From Bacteroidota bacterium (lineage in GTDB: Bacteria > Bacteroidota > Bacteroidia > SpSt-205 > S141-50): 36,433 nt of DNA. The position numbers and the translations under genes were made by a program. Below, in pieces: positions 8,025 to 16,562 of the stretch. The notes beneath the pieces were generated by a model, which was not told the origin of the DNA, ran no database searches, and was given only the letters and a program-made list of their open reading frames with translations. The stretch covers positions 1 to 36,433 of the forward strand of contig WFXK01000024.1 of the NCBI GenBank assembly GCA_015490695.1, given 5' to 3'. Each line of letters begins with the position of its first letter. The first letter of the stretch is position 1.

Positions 8025-11000
8025 ATGAGTTATCAGAACTACCCTGACACAAAAGCAGCTTTTGAAAAAATTATTCAATTTTTACGGGATGGAGAGGCTC
8101 AAGTTTTTGTCTTAAAAGGATATGCAGGAACAGGAAAAACAACTTTGATTAACGATATTTCAAAGGTCTTTTTAGAATATTTGAGAAAAATAGAGGAGTA
8201 TGGAGGAAGCGACCTCTACGATGAATACGGATTACCCAATATTAACGACTTTTTAGTCTTGATGGCACCTACGGGGAACGCAGCCCAGATTTTAGCCTGC
8301 AAAACCGAATTAGAAGTCCGCACCATTCATAGCACTATCTACCAATGGGATGCACAAAAAACCCTGGAAGAAAACACCCTCTTTTTCAATGAAAATAGCA
8401 CTGAAGAGGAAGGAAACGAACAAAAAGTAGTCTTTAGAATTAAAGGCAATCCACTTAATGACTCAAAACTACAACGAACCTTAGAAAACTTTAGAGTAAA
8501 ATCAAAGAACCAAATAAACATCTTTCCTCTATACATCATAGATGAAAGTTCCATGATTTCAGACAAATATAAAGAGGATGGAGCTTTGCGTTTCGGCTCT
8601 GGACAACTTTTAAAAGATATTTTAGAGTACACGGGTCTTATTTCTAATAAAGTGCTGAGGGCAAAAGTTATTTTTGTTGGAGACCCTGCACAATTACCTC
8701 CTACCGATAAAAGTGTATTCGCACCAGCACTAAACGAAGCATACTTAAAAGAAAAATACAACTTAAACGTTCAATCTGCTACATTAACAATCATTAAACG
8801 GCAAAAAGAAGGAAGTAAAGTACTAAAACAAGCAGAAAAAATCCGTAAAGCCTTAGAAACCCTAAACTTTTACCAATTTTCTATAGAAGATGATAACAAC
8901 GAAATCATCTGCTTAACCGCTAATAAAGACGAAAGGCGTAAAAAACTCATGGACCACTATATAAAAGAAAGTGGCTCTAAAATCATTATTACTTTTACCA
9001 ACGAAGAACGAGAAAAGTACAACGCTGCAATAAGAAAAAGAGTCTTCAGCCTTACAGATGACGATTTAAAAAGCTACCAAAATCACCTTATCAAAGACGA
9101 CCACCTTGTGATTGTTCAAAATAATTACTTGTTTAACCTATTAAATGGAGATTTTGTCAAAGTCATGGAAGAAATTCCTATAAGTGAACAAGAGCGCTCA
9201 GCATTAGGAGTGTTAAAGGGAAAACCTACTGTGGTGGTTGATGGTGCTTATATAAAAATGCCTATCCCTAGTTTCTACAGAGATAATGCCTTTCTGCTGT
9301 GGAAAAAAGTTAAAGTACGTATTATGAATACCTGCGACAAAAAAGAAAAAGAAAAAGAAAAAGAAAACAATGCAACCAAAGAGATTTTAGTGTTATTAAA
9401 CCCTATGCTTAATACCAAAGAATATCCTTATCCCAACGACTCAACACTGAGAAAGTGGCTGTGGATAAACTTTTTAATACGTAGAAAGTTTGAAGTAGCT
9501 TGTTTTTTCAGAGGAGCACAAAGAATAAAAAAGCTGTTAATGGATTACAAAGCAAACAAAAATTATGTGTTGGGACAACTAAATAGATTTGAAGAAATCC
9601 CTAAAAACAAAGATAAAGTTTTATTCATCATAGGGATATTTGCTCGGCAAGACCCTAAGCCGTATCAACAAACCTTTGAACAATATTTAGATACAGAATG
9701 TTATTGGGATGGAAGTTCTTATCGGACGTTAAAAGAAGTGATAGATAAAATAGATACTTCTTCTCCCAATGCTATTATTCAGAGTTTAGAGCGATTACAG
9801 CAAGCCCTTTTTAATATTCATGTTAAGATTTTACAAGAAGACCGTTTATACAATTGCATTATTGCGGACTATGGTTATGCGGTAACATGCCACAAAGCCC
9901 AAGGAAACGAATGGGATGTGGTATTTATCGACTGGACTAAACGATGGAGCTATAGAAGCGTAAAAGGCGAAGGACAAATTTATCAAGAGGACTTTTTCCG
10001 TTGGGCTTACACGGCTATCACAAGAGCAAGAAAAAAAGTTTATAACATCTATACCCCTTCCTTTGATTATACAAAAGACAAAAGAACTATCCAGCTTTTA
10101 AAGCAGTACCAACCTAATGGCAGTAATGGGGATCTTTTATATGAACTTGGTCAAAACAGAACACTACCGAAAGGCGTTGTTGGTTATTTTTTACACAAGC
10201 TCTTGATTAAAGACGATGGAACTATTGATGAAGACTTGGTAAACAATGATTGGATTATCCTTGCCAACCGACTTCCTTACTTATACTCGGCTTATAAGTG
10301 GAGCGATACAGAATTTAGTTTATTTGCCGAATGCGCACTGGATAAATTGACACGCCACTGGGGAACTATTGAGAAAATTTTCATCCCTAACCCAATAGAC
10401 GACTTTATGAAAGGGGTATCACTTCGCCCCTTTCATAAGCCTGAAACAGAAAACGATTACCGCAAAAAAGTTACAGCAAAACTACTTTCTGAATATGCAC
10501 GCTCCCTCAATAACATAGGAAACATAAAAAAGATTGAAACGATTCTTCCTGATTTGGAACTTATCTTTAACTTTCACATGGATTATGACTTTATGGACTT
10601 AGCAACGTTTTCATTTTTCACCCACTACCTTGCTGAGTCCTACCTTACCTTAGGAGATGAAGAAAAAGCGTACAACACTATTTTGAAAACACTAAAAAAG
10701 TACAAAAACGATGTATACACCGACCCTACCTTCGCCCATTTATGGAATCTGCTTCAAAAACTGTATGAAAACTACCATCTAAAAAAATTGCCGATAATAG
10801 ACCCCGAAGTAAAAAAGAAGATTACCCTAAGGAGATTAGCTATTTGGGAAAAGGCAACAGAATTGTTTTATGGGTCCTATAAAAACAAAAAAACGAGATT
10901 GGAACATCTTTTTAACGTTCAAGCAGGTTTAATCAGTTATATCATGTACAATTCATTGTATCTAAAAAACGTTAATCCTGAAGATGCTTTTATTCAGAAG

Positions 11001-11234
11001 TTGATAAAGATTGCTAAGCGGAATTGCGAAGAAATAGGTTTAGTATTAGAGGAGGCTAAAAAACGTGGCATTTATCTTCCCGAGAGGTTTTCTCAGTTTT
11101 ACGATAAGCGACTTCCTGCCTTCAAGCAACGGCTTGCAGACTTAGAAAGTAAGAGCACGAAGCCTTTAGTTGACTTCCCTCGCAACCAATTTTTTGAAAC
11201 GTACTTAAAACCTATCATAGAGCCAAGCACTTAA
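8025..11234 (+). CDS. SF1B (RecD/Pif1-like) helicase with a long uncharacterised C-terminal region
   Basis: A predicted 5'-3' DNA helicase or translocase of superfamily 1B, 1069 residues. Motif I (GYAGTGKTT) is at 32-40, Walker B (IIDESSM) at 171-177, and motif III (FVGDPAQLPP) at 217-226. A stretch resembling the SH3-like insert of RecD2/Dda (NNYLFNLLNGDFVKV) lies near 370. Motif V (TCHKAQGNEWD) is at 621-631 and motif VI (RWAYTAITRARKK) at 659-671. The distance between motifs III and V is large because of an insertion that includes a KEKEKEKE run near residue 445. About 400 residues after motif VI match nothing I recognise; they look helical, with a TPR-like stretch at about 856-895. It has its own promoter and converges on a lipoprotein gene 3 bp beyond its stop. 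A role in repair or defence is possible but not shown. Confidence 0.85.
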   Translation: MSYQNYPDTKAAFEKIIQFLRDGEAQVFVLKGYAGTGKTTLINDISKVFLEYLRKIEEYGGSDLYDEYGLPNINDFLVLMAPTGNAAQILACKTELEVRTIHSTIYQWDAQKTLEENTLFFNENSTEEEGNEQKVVFRIKGNPLNDSKLQRTLENFRVKSKNQINIFPLYIIDESSMISDKYKEDGALRFGSGQLLKDILEYTGLISNKVLRAKVIFVGDPAQLPPTDKSVFAPALNEAYLKEKYNLNVQSATLTIIKRQKEGSKVLKQAEKIRKALETLNFYQFSIEDDNNEIICLTANKDERRKKLMDHYIKESGSKIIITFTNEEREKYNAAIRKRVFSLTDDDLKSYQNHLIKDDHLVIVQNNYLFNLLNGDFVKVMEEIPISEQERSALGVLKGKPTVVVDGAYIKMPIPSFYRDNAFLLWKKVKVRIMNTCDKKEKEKEKENNATKEILVLLNPMLNTKEYPYPNDSTLRKWLWINFLIRRKFEVACFFRGAQRIKKLLMDYKANKNYVLGQLNRFEEIPKNKDKVLFIIGIFARQDPKPYQQTFEQYLDTECYWDGSSYRTLKEVIDKIDTSSPNAIIQSLERLQQALFNIHVKILQEDRLYNCIIADYGYAVTCHKAQGNEWDVVFIDWTKRWSYRSVKGEGQIYQEDFFRWAYTAITRARKKVYNIYTPSFDYTKDKRTIQLLKQYQPNGSNGDLLYELGQNRTLPKGVVGYFLHKLLIKDDGTIDEDLVNNDWIILANRLPYLYSAYKWSDTEFSLFAECALDKLTRHWGTIEKIFIPNPIDDFMKGVSLRPFHKPETENDYRKKVTAKLLSEYARSLNNIGNIKKIETILPDLELIFNFHMDYDFMDLATFSFFTHYLAESYLTLGDEEKAYNTILKTLKKYKNDVYTDPTFAHLWNLLQKLYENYHLKKLPIIDPEVKKKITLRRLAIWEKATELFYGSYKNKKTRLEHLFNVQAGLISYIMYNSLYLKNVNPEDAFIQKLIKIAKRNCEEIGLVLEEAKKRGIYLPERFSQFYDKRLPAFKQRLADLESKSTKPLVDFPRNQFFETYLKPIIEPST
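9341..9367 (+). repeat. Hexanucleotide tandem repeat inside the helicase gene
   Basis: About four copies of GAAAAA or near variants encode an alternating Lys-Glu run (KEKEKEKE) in the region between helicase motifs III and V. The unit is six bases, so gain or loss of a copy would change the length of the charged linker without shifting the frame. Confidence 0.6.
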
Positions 11235-11237
11235 GGT

Positions 11238-12242
11238 TTATAATGAACAATCATCCTCTTGTAAATCTATTGCAGAAAGATACCATCTTCCATTTACAAG
11301 GGTTAGAGAAAAGACTAAGTGTCCTGCTTGGTTGTCTACCAATATCACACGGCGGGATTTTTTTCCTAAGTCTTCAAGACGTTTTGCCTCCTTAGGGTCT
11401 AACTCTATAGCGGTAACCATAGCACTGAATCGCTCAGCATTTAAGACACTAAAGTCAGGTTTATCTATGTTGGCATAAAAGCCTGTACGGTCCCATTGGG
11501 AAGTTCTACAATCAAAACTGGGGAGTTTGTCGGAGAACTGCAGTGAGTGATTTAAGTAGTATCCTTTTCTCAAAGAGAACCAATAGGTTGCGTCTCCTCT
11601 TTTTATATGCTCATCTTCCAAAGTAAATGCTGTACCTATGTTGATAGCAGCAGGAGCAATCCCCGTTTTAACAATAACATACAAACCTATTTCTGGATGC
11701 ACTAAGGAACGAAGTTTTTGAGTATTGCGCTCTGCAACCGCTTCTACAACCGCTTTTGCTGTCTGTACAAAATGCACTTTTTCGTGGATTTTTGTCATGA
11801 GTTTTTTAATTACATTTTTTGGTAATTTCCTCATTGTGAACACAAATTTTTCCATTCTCAATTCCCAGAGATTTTCTCCGATTTGTTTAAGGGAGATAAT
11901 AAGGTCATTGTGTGATGATGTGAAGAAATATTCATTTCCTTCTTTTGCAACTTCATAGTTTTTCAATAGCGTATCCGCATTTTTGAAGTCAGCGCTATAT
12001 TTTATTATATTTTCGTTACTGAAGCGGAAATAGGCAAAATTCTCCAGAAGGCTTTCACCTGATGCCTTTATAAGTGCATTAAGGAAACCATAAGCGAATT
12101 TTTCTGCTGAAGTGGTTTTTGCTTCATCTATTTGGACTTGTTGTACTTCAAAAAAGGTCTCTTCAGACTCCTGAGAGGCTTGTTTTTGCTCTGTAGTGCA
12201 GGCAATTAGTGCGAACCACGCGACAAATACAATTCGCTTCAT
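11238..12242 (-). CDS. Lipoprotein of unknown function
   Basis: Not recognised. The protein has 334 residues. The N-terminus MKRIVFVAWFALIAC is a signal peptide ending in a lipobox (LIAC, Cys15), so it is probably a periplasmic or outer-membrane lipoprotein. The rest is a mixed alpha/beta sequence without a motif I can name. Two stretches, about residues 45-135 and 160-325, might be related copies of a small-domain fold, since each ends in strands that include a Trp (ENLWELRME and NGRWYLSAI), but this is only an impression. There are three Cys residues in the C-terminal part or near the end besides the lipobox. It converges with the helicase (3 bp between stops) and lies downstream of the next lipoprotein, separated from it by a strong terminator, so it needs its own promoter; none is clear. 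Confidence 0.75.
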   Translation of the reverse strand: MKRIVFVAWFALIACTTEQKQASQESEETFFEVQQVQIDEAKTTSAEKFAYGFLNALIKASGESLLENFAYFRFSNENIIKYSADFKNADTLLKNYEVAKEGNEYFFTSSHNDLIISLKQIGENLWELRMEKFVFTMRKLPKNVIKKLMTKIHEKVHFVQTAKAVVEAVAERNTQKLRSLVHPEIGLYVIVKTGIAPAAINIGTAFTLEDEHIKRGDATYWFSLRKGYYLNHSLQFSDKLPSFDCRTSQWDRTGFYANIDKPDFSVLNAERFSAMVTAIELDPKEAKRLEDLGKKSRRVILVDNQAGHLVFSLTLVNGRWYLSAIDLQEDDCSL

Positions 12243-12285
12243 AGTTAAGCTAAATAAGGATTTTCAAGTTAAAAGTCACTGTACC

Positions 12286-12313
12286 AAAAAAATAAGGGGG
12301 GCTATGCCCCCCT
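12286..12313 (-). terminator. Rho-independent terminator of the 297-residue lipoprotein gene
   Basis: A perfect 7-bp GC stem, GGGGGGC at 12296-12302 and GCCCCCC at 12306-12312, has a three-base loop. On the minus strand it is followed by TTATTTTTTT. It lies 11 bp beyond the stop of the minus-strand gene ending at 12324. T-rich sequence on the other side could let it work in both directions. Confidence 0.9.
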
Positions 12314-12323
12314 CATTTTTCTT

Positions 12324-13217
12324 TTATTGAATGTTCAGCACTACAGGTGATGAGCCGTTTACTGAGACAGAAACCTTTCCGTCACAAGCCCGGTTATCAG
12401 GGTCAAAGTTGACAACAATCTCATCAGGATTTTGCGGGTCTTTGAAGAAGGTCATTATTAACTCACCTGCATGGGGAAAGCGACACATCCACATCTTTTG
12501 CAAGGGATTAGAAGACTTGGAAACCATTGTAAATTGTACATTACGACGACTTACGCCGTTAATGGTGTCTGTAACCGCATAAGCATCATCCGTTTCATCC
12601 ATAACGGTCATATACCCTTGAGTTTTCACAATAGTAAACATGTAATAATCCCATCGTAGTGCAGAGCTGTCTTTGAATACAAAACGTAGGGGTACCCGTT
12701 GTCCGTTAACAATGTTGTCAATAACCCACATAGGTCTTCCTGCGGAGTCTTTACCTTCATAAAACATAGTAAAGCCACCTTCTAAGCGTTCTCCATTGAT
12801 AGTGAAGTTTTGATATTGCACTGTGATGCTGAACCCCGGTGCTTTAGGAGTTCCATTGTACTGGGTGATGATTTGTCCTGTGTAGGTTACGCCGTTGCAT
12901 TGGGTACCTTGTCCGAAGTCAATGATGATGATACGACTTGTAGTGTCATGGGTGTAGTTGGCTCCGCAAGGACCTACTTGTGCTGATGATGCTACTCGGG
13001 CAACCATGTCTTCTTCGGCATAAACAGCTTCTACGTATCCCATAGAAGAATTCACTTGCTGCGTAGCTCTTGCGTTGTCCGTTACCACTTCAGCAGTTTC
13101 TGTAGACAAAGATGGGGGAGCTACAGGAGCATCGGTGCTCGGCTCCCTGTCCTTACACCCCCAAACTACCAACGACAACAAAGCCGCTAACATAAAATAA
13201 AACGTTCCTCGCTTCAT
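12324..13217 (-). CDS. Conserved Bacteroidota-type lipoprotein of unknown function
   Basis: A 297-residue protein with a signal peptide, starting MKRGTFYF, that ends in a lipobox-like VVWGC, so it is probably exported and lipid-anchored. The first 70 residues after the Cys are Ser/Thr/Ala/Val-rich and likely a flexible linker. The rest is beta-rich, with paired elements IIIIDFGQGTQCNGVTYTG and YQNFTINGERLEGGF that I associate with hypothetical lipoproteins in Bacteroidota; four further Cys residues (GPCG, TQCN, WMCR and RACD) could form disulfides. An upstream in-frame ATG at 13247 is rejected as the start because the -7 element at 13245-13252 overlaps it, so a transcript would begin after it. 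A strong terminator follows. Function unknown. Confidence 0.8.
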   Translation of the reverse strand: MKRGTFYFMLAALLSLVVWGCKDREPSTDAPVAPPSLSTETAEVVTDNARATQQVNSSMGYVEAVYAEEDMVARVASSAQVGPCGANYTHDTTSRIIIIDFGQGTQCNGVTYTGQIITQYNGTPKAPGFSITVQYQNFTINGERLEGGFTMFYEGKDSAGRPMWVIDNIVNGQRVPLRFVFKDSSALRWDYYMFTIVKTQGYMTVMDETDDAYAVTDTINGVSRRNVQFTMVSKSSNPLQKMWMCRFPHAGELIMTFFKDPQNPDEIVVNFDPDNRACDGKVSVSVNGSSPVVLNIQ

Positions 13218-13244
13218 TGCTCTTAAAAATTTACTTTCCGAGAA

Positions 13245-13252
13245 CAAAAGTA
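13245..13252 (-). promoter_or_regulatory. -7 promoter element of the 297-residue lipoprotein gene
   Basis: The minus strand reads TACTTTTG, a perfect TAnnTTTG match, 27 nt before the ATG at 13217. It rules out the longer reading frame beginning at 13247. No clear -33 element is seen. Confidence 0.5.
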
Positions 13253-13318
13253 AAACACTTTCCCCATACTTGCCACTTCCCTATCCGCAATTCTTACGCA
13301 TTCAAAATAAAAATTCCC

Positions 13319-13326
13319 TACTTTTG
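13319..13326 (+). promoter_or_regulatory. -7 promoter element of the exonuclease operon
   Basis: TACTTTTG is a perfect TAnnTTTG match only 8 nt before the ATG at 13335. It faces away from the lipoprotein promoter at 13245-13252 in a 117-bp divergent region. No clear -33 element is seen. Confidence 0.5.
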
Positions 13327-13334
13327 TCTCTGCT

Positions 13335-14141
13335 ATGCCCGATGAACAAGTCAAAAACTATTATGAGCTTATCCGGGAAGTCCCGTTAGAAAGTCTTCTG
13401 TTCATTGACATTGAAACCGTTCCTCAAAAAGCTACTTATGAAGAGCTTTCTGAAACCTGGAAACAACAATGGAAAAACAAAATGAAAAGAAACCTTTCAG
13501 AAGCAGACCAAGAAAGTGAAGCAAGCGTCCTATATCAAGAAAGAGCAGGTATCTACCCAGAATTTGGAAAAATCATCGCTATCGGTGTCGGCGCTTTTGA
13601 AAAGCCATCAAAACTTAAAGTTAGTGTCTGGGGAACCTGTAACGAAAAAAAACTATTAGAACAGTTTTTAACTATCTTCCAAAAAAGAATCAATAAAAAA
13701 TGGACAAACTGGAATACCTCTAATGGGAAATTGCTCAAAGATGCTCTTTATATTGTAGGACATAACATCCGAGAATTTGATATTCCCTATTTAGGAAGAC
13801 GACTATTAGTGCATGGACTTCCCTTACCAGGTCCTTTGCAACTTTTGGGAACCAAACCCTGGGAAAACGCCCATTTATTAGACCTCATGCAACTATGGAG
13901 CTTCGGCGATAAGCGAAACTTTATTAAACTAGATCTTTTAGCCCTTACCTTAGGTTTAACTTCTCCCAAAAGTGATATGGACGGCTCTATGGTAGCCCAA
14001 AAATACTATGAAGGCAAACACGATGAAATTCTAAACTATTGCGCTCAAGACGTCGTTATATTAGCAAAAATCCTATTACGCTTAGCAGCAAGAAAAACAG
14101 AAGAGAATTTCGAAATAGAGTCCCATAAAGAGTGGCTTTAA
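13335..14141 (+). CDS. 3'-5' exonuclease of the PolB-exonuclease-like family (PF10108)
   Basis: A predicted DEDDy-type 3'-5' exonuclease, 268 residues, resembling the stand-alone exonuclease domain of family B DNA polymerases. The exo I motif FIDIET gives Asp25 and Glu27, exo II GHNIREFDIPYL gives Asp149, and exo III YCAQD gives Tyr235 and Asp239 in the Tyr-x3-Asp arrangement. It begins a three-gene operon: the TonB-dependent receptor starts 9 bp later, and the methyltransferase overlaps that. No polymerase domain is present. The natural substrate of this family is not well established, so a DNA repair or processing role is inference. Confidence 0.85.
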   Translation: MPDEQVKNYYELIREVPLESLLFIDIETVPQKATYEELSETWKQQWKNKMKRNLSEADQESEASVLYQERAGIYPEFGKIIAIGVGAFEKPSKLKVSVWGTCNEKKLLEQFLTIFQKRINKKWTNWNTSNGKLLKDALYIVGHNIREFDIPYLGRRLLVHGLPLPGPLQLLGTKPWENAHLLDLMQLWSFGDKRNFIKLDLLALTLGLTSPKSDMDGSMVAQKYYEGKHDEILNYCAQDVVILAKILLRLAARKTEENFEIESHKEWL

Positions 14142-14150
14142 AGAACATCC

Positions 14151-16562
14151 ATGAATACTTTTATTAAAGTTTTACCCATTTTTATAGGAATTTTTTCTTG
14201 TACTTTAGCCCAGGGGATTTTAAAAGGGGTTGTTAAAGACGCTTATAATCATCGGGTTATTCATGCCCAAATGATTATTTTAGAAACCCAGGACACCACT
14301 TACAGCGATAGCAGTGGCACTTTTTCTTTTCAGCTTCCTGCAGGCATCTACCATCTTCGCATTCTCCATCCCCGCTACGCACCCCAAACCCGAACAGTCA
14401 AAATAGAAGATAAACACACTACGACGCTCTATGTAAACTTACAGCTTCCTATCGTAGAATTAAAAGAACAAGTTATAGAAGGTGCTCCAAAACCAACAGA
14501 GACACAAGTTGTACCTTTTATGGAAACGCTACCGCTATCGGTAGAACAACTTAGACAAATGCCCATGCCTAAATCCGATATTGAAAGCGTTTTAAGTCTT
14601 TTGCCCGGGGTTGCATTAGCTTCGGAGTTTTCCTCTCAGTATCGGGTTCGCGGCGGCAGTTACGACGAGAACTTAGTTTATGTGAATGGTATAGAAATCT
14701 TTCGTCCGCAACTTATCCGAACAGGAAAACAAGAAGGTTTAGGTTTTAGTAATCCCTATTTAGCTGATGAGGTTTATTTCAGTAGTGGTGGTTTTGGGGT
14801 TCAGTATGGCGATAAGCTCTCTTCCGTGTTAGCCATCCACTATCGTGAACCCTCTCGCAACCGAGCAACCTTAGAAGCCGGATTATTAACGCTTAACTTT
14901 CATATTGAAAACTATTGGCAGAAAAATGACAGCGCTCCCCGTTTTAGTTATCAATTAGGTATCCGGCGATTCACAACACGCCCTTTATTAAAAACCTTAA
15001 ACACCACAGGCACTTATCGTCCCAGTTTTTGGGATGGACAATTGCTTTTACGCTTCCAACCCCATTCCCAAAGCAAATGGAAAATAGAATGGTTTACCGT
15101 AGCCACCCAAAACACCTACGACTTTGAACCGGAATCCCAAGTAACAACTTTCGGCATGTTTCCCTATCCTATTCGGCTGTTTGTTGCCTACGCAGGAAGA
15201 GAAAGAAGTCAATACCAAATTTTTCAGACAGCTGTGCAACTTTATTGGAATCCTAATTATCGTTGGCAACTTAGAGGGTATGTCAGCTATTATGTAGACC
15301 AAGAAAAAGAGTTTGCTGATATTGAAGGGGCGTATCGGCTTGCTGATGTTAATCCTAACTTCGCTGCTGAAGACTTTAATGAAGTGATTTTTGTTCGGGG
15401 TGTAGGCTCACAGTTAGAACACCGAAGAAATTGGTTATTTGCTTCTGTTCAAGACTACGCCCTACATGGTAAATATGCCATAGATAAAGCCTTTAAACAT
15501 TTCCTTCATTTTGGAATACAATCCCAACAGCGTTTCTTCTGGGACCGCTATACAGAATGGTACTTAGAAGACTCCTCTGATTTTGTTTTCCCTGTAGAAC
15601 GAGTACGCACAACCAATACTTTCAGTGCTCAACTACACACTGGCTATCTACAACATTTATGGTGGTTAACCACTACTTGGAAAGTACAATGGGGTATCCG
15701 TTCGGGCTATTGGAATGCAAATCAGTCTTTATTCATAACGCCTCGTATACAAGTGGTTTGGGACCCTTCTAAACAAGATTCTACTCGTCCTTTTCAATTA
15801 CGTGCTGCATGGGGAATGTACTTCCAACCCCCTTTTTATAGGGAAATGCGCGACTTTGATGGCAAACTCTATCCTGAAATCCCTTTACAAAAAGCGATAC
15901 ATTACATCCTCGGCGGAGATTATTTGTTTTATGCATGGGAACGCCCCTTCAAACTCACCGCAGAACTTTATTATAAACAACTTTGGGACCTTATCCCTTA
16001 TGAATTCCAAAATGTTCGTATTCGTTACTATCCGACTCACCGAGCGAAAGGATACGTCCGAGGCATTGATGTACGACTCAACGGACAATTTATCCAAGGA
16101 TTAGACTCATGGCTTAGTGTTACTATGATGGAAACCCGTGAACAAGTTCAAGGATTTGACCGCTATGTGTATCGTCCAACCGACCAACGGCTGCAAGTAA
16201 ATTTTTATTTTCAAGATTATTTACCTAACAATCCTACTTTTCGGGTTCATATTCAGTACATTTATCAGACAGGGCTTCCATTTGGACCGCCAAGGATTTT
16301 GCAAAACCGCACCGCCTTCCGCATGAGCTCCTATCAAAGAGTAGATTTAGGACTAAGCAAGCTCATTATTATAAAAGAAGGTAAACAACGAAAACATTGG
16401 CATGTGCGTCAACTCTGGCTTGGTTTAGATGTGTTTAACCTGTTAGATAGGCAAAACGAAGTTAGTTATCAATGGGTCAAAGACGTTTTTAATACTCGTT
16501 TTGCCGTACCGAACTACTTAACGGGCAGACTTCTAAATGTACGTGTGATTGCTTATTTATGA
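14151..16562 (+). CDS. TonB-dependent outer-membrane receptor with carboxypeptidase-regulatory-like N-terminal domain
   Basis: An outer-membrane importer of 803 residues, with a signal peptide ending near LAQG. Residues about 24-100 form a carboxypeptidase-regulatory-like (CarboxypepD_reg-like) domain (ILKGVVKDAYNHRVIHAQ and the DSSGTFSFQLPAGIY strand). A plug domain follows at about 120-240, with DIESVLSLLPGV, YRVRGGSYDENLVYVNGIEI and GGFGVQYGDKLSSVL. The remainder is a beta-barrel with alternating aromatic strands. There is no SusD-like partner next to it, so it is not a SusC/D pair. It follows the exonuclease by 9 bp, and its stop overlaps the start of the methyltransferase. The substrate (siderophore, cofactor, peptide or other) cannot be read from the sequence. 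Confidence 0.9.
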   Translation: MNTFIKVLPIFIGIFSCTLAQGILKGVVKDAYNHRVIHAQMIILETQDTTYSDSSGTFSFQLPAGIYHLRILHPRYAPQTRTVKIEDKHTTTLYVNLQLPIVELKEQVIEGAPKPTETQVVPFMETLPLSVEQLRQMPMPKSDIESVLSLLPGVALASEFSSQYRVRGGSYDENLVYVNGIEIFRPQLIRTGKQEGLGFSNPYLADEVYFSSGGFGVQYGDKLSSVLAIHYREPSRNRATLEAGLLTLNFHIENYWQKNDSAPRFSYQLGIRRFTTRPLLKTLNTTGTYRPSFWDGQLLLRFQPHSQSKWKIEWFTVATQNTYDFEPESQVTTFGMFPYPIRLFVAYAGRERSQYQIFQTAVQLYWNPNYRWQLRGYVSYYVDQEKEFADIEGAYRLADVNPNFAAEDFNEVIFVRGVGSQLEHRRNWLFASVQDYALHGKYAIDKAFKHFLHFGIQSQQRFFWDRYTEWYLEDSSDFVFPVERVRTTNTFSAQLHTGYLQHLWWLTTTWKVQWGIRSGYWNANQSLFITPRIQVVWDPSKQDSTRPFQLRAAWGMYFQPPFYREMRDFDGKLYPEIPLQKAIHYILGGDYLFYAWERPFKLTAELYYKQLWDLIPYEFQNVRIRYYPTHRAKGYVRGIDVRLNGQFIQGLDSWLSVTMMETREQVQGFDRYVYRPTDQRLQVNFYFQDYLPNNPTFRVHIQYIYQTGLPFGPPRILQNRTAFRMSSYQRVDLGLSKLIIIKEGKQRKHWHVRQLWLGLDVFNLLDRQNEVSYQWVKDVFNTRFAVPNYLTGRLLNVRVIAYL

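Noticed and set aside
8025..11234. Calling the helicase RecD2 or Pif1 outright
   Set aside because: The core motifs fit SF1B in general, but the large insertion and long tail match neither family clearly.
12264..12271. TAACTTGA as promoter of the 334-residue lipoprotein
   Set aside because: Two of the consensus positions are wrong and no -33 element is present, so it is not reported as a promoter.
13218..13247. Longer start (13247) for the 297-residue lipoprotein
   Set aside because: A perfect -7 element on the same strand overlaps this ATG, so the transcript would begin downstream; the signal peptide also begins at the ATG at 13217.
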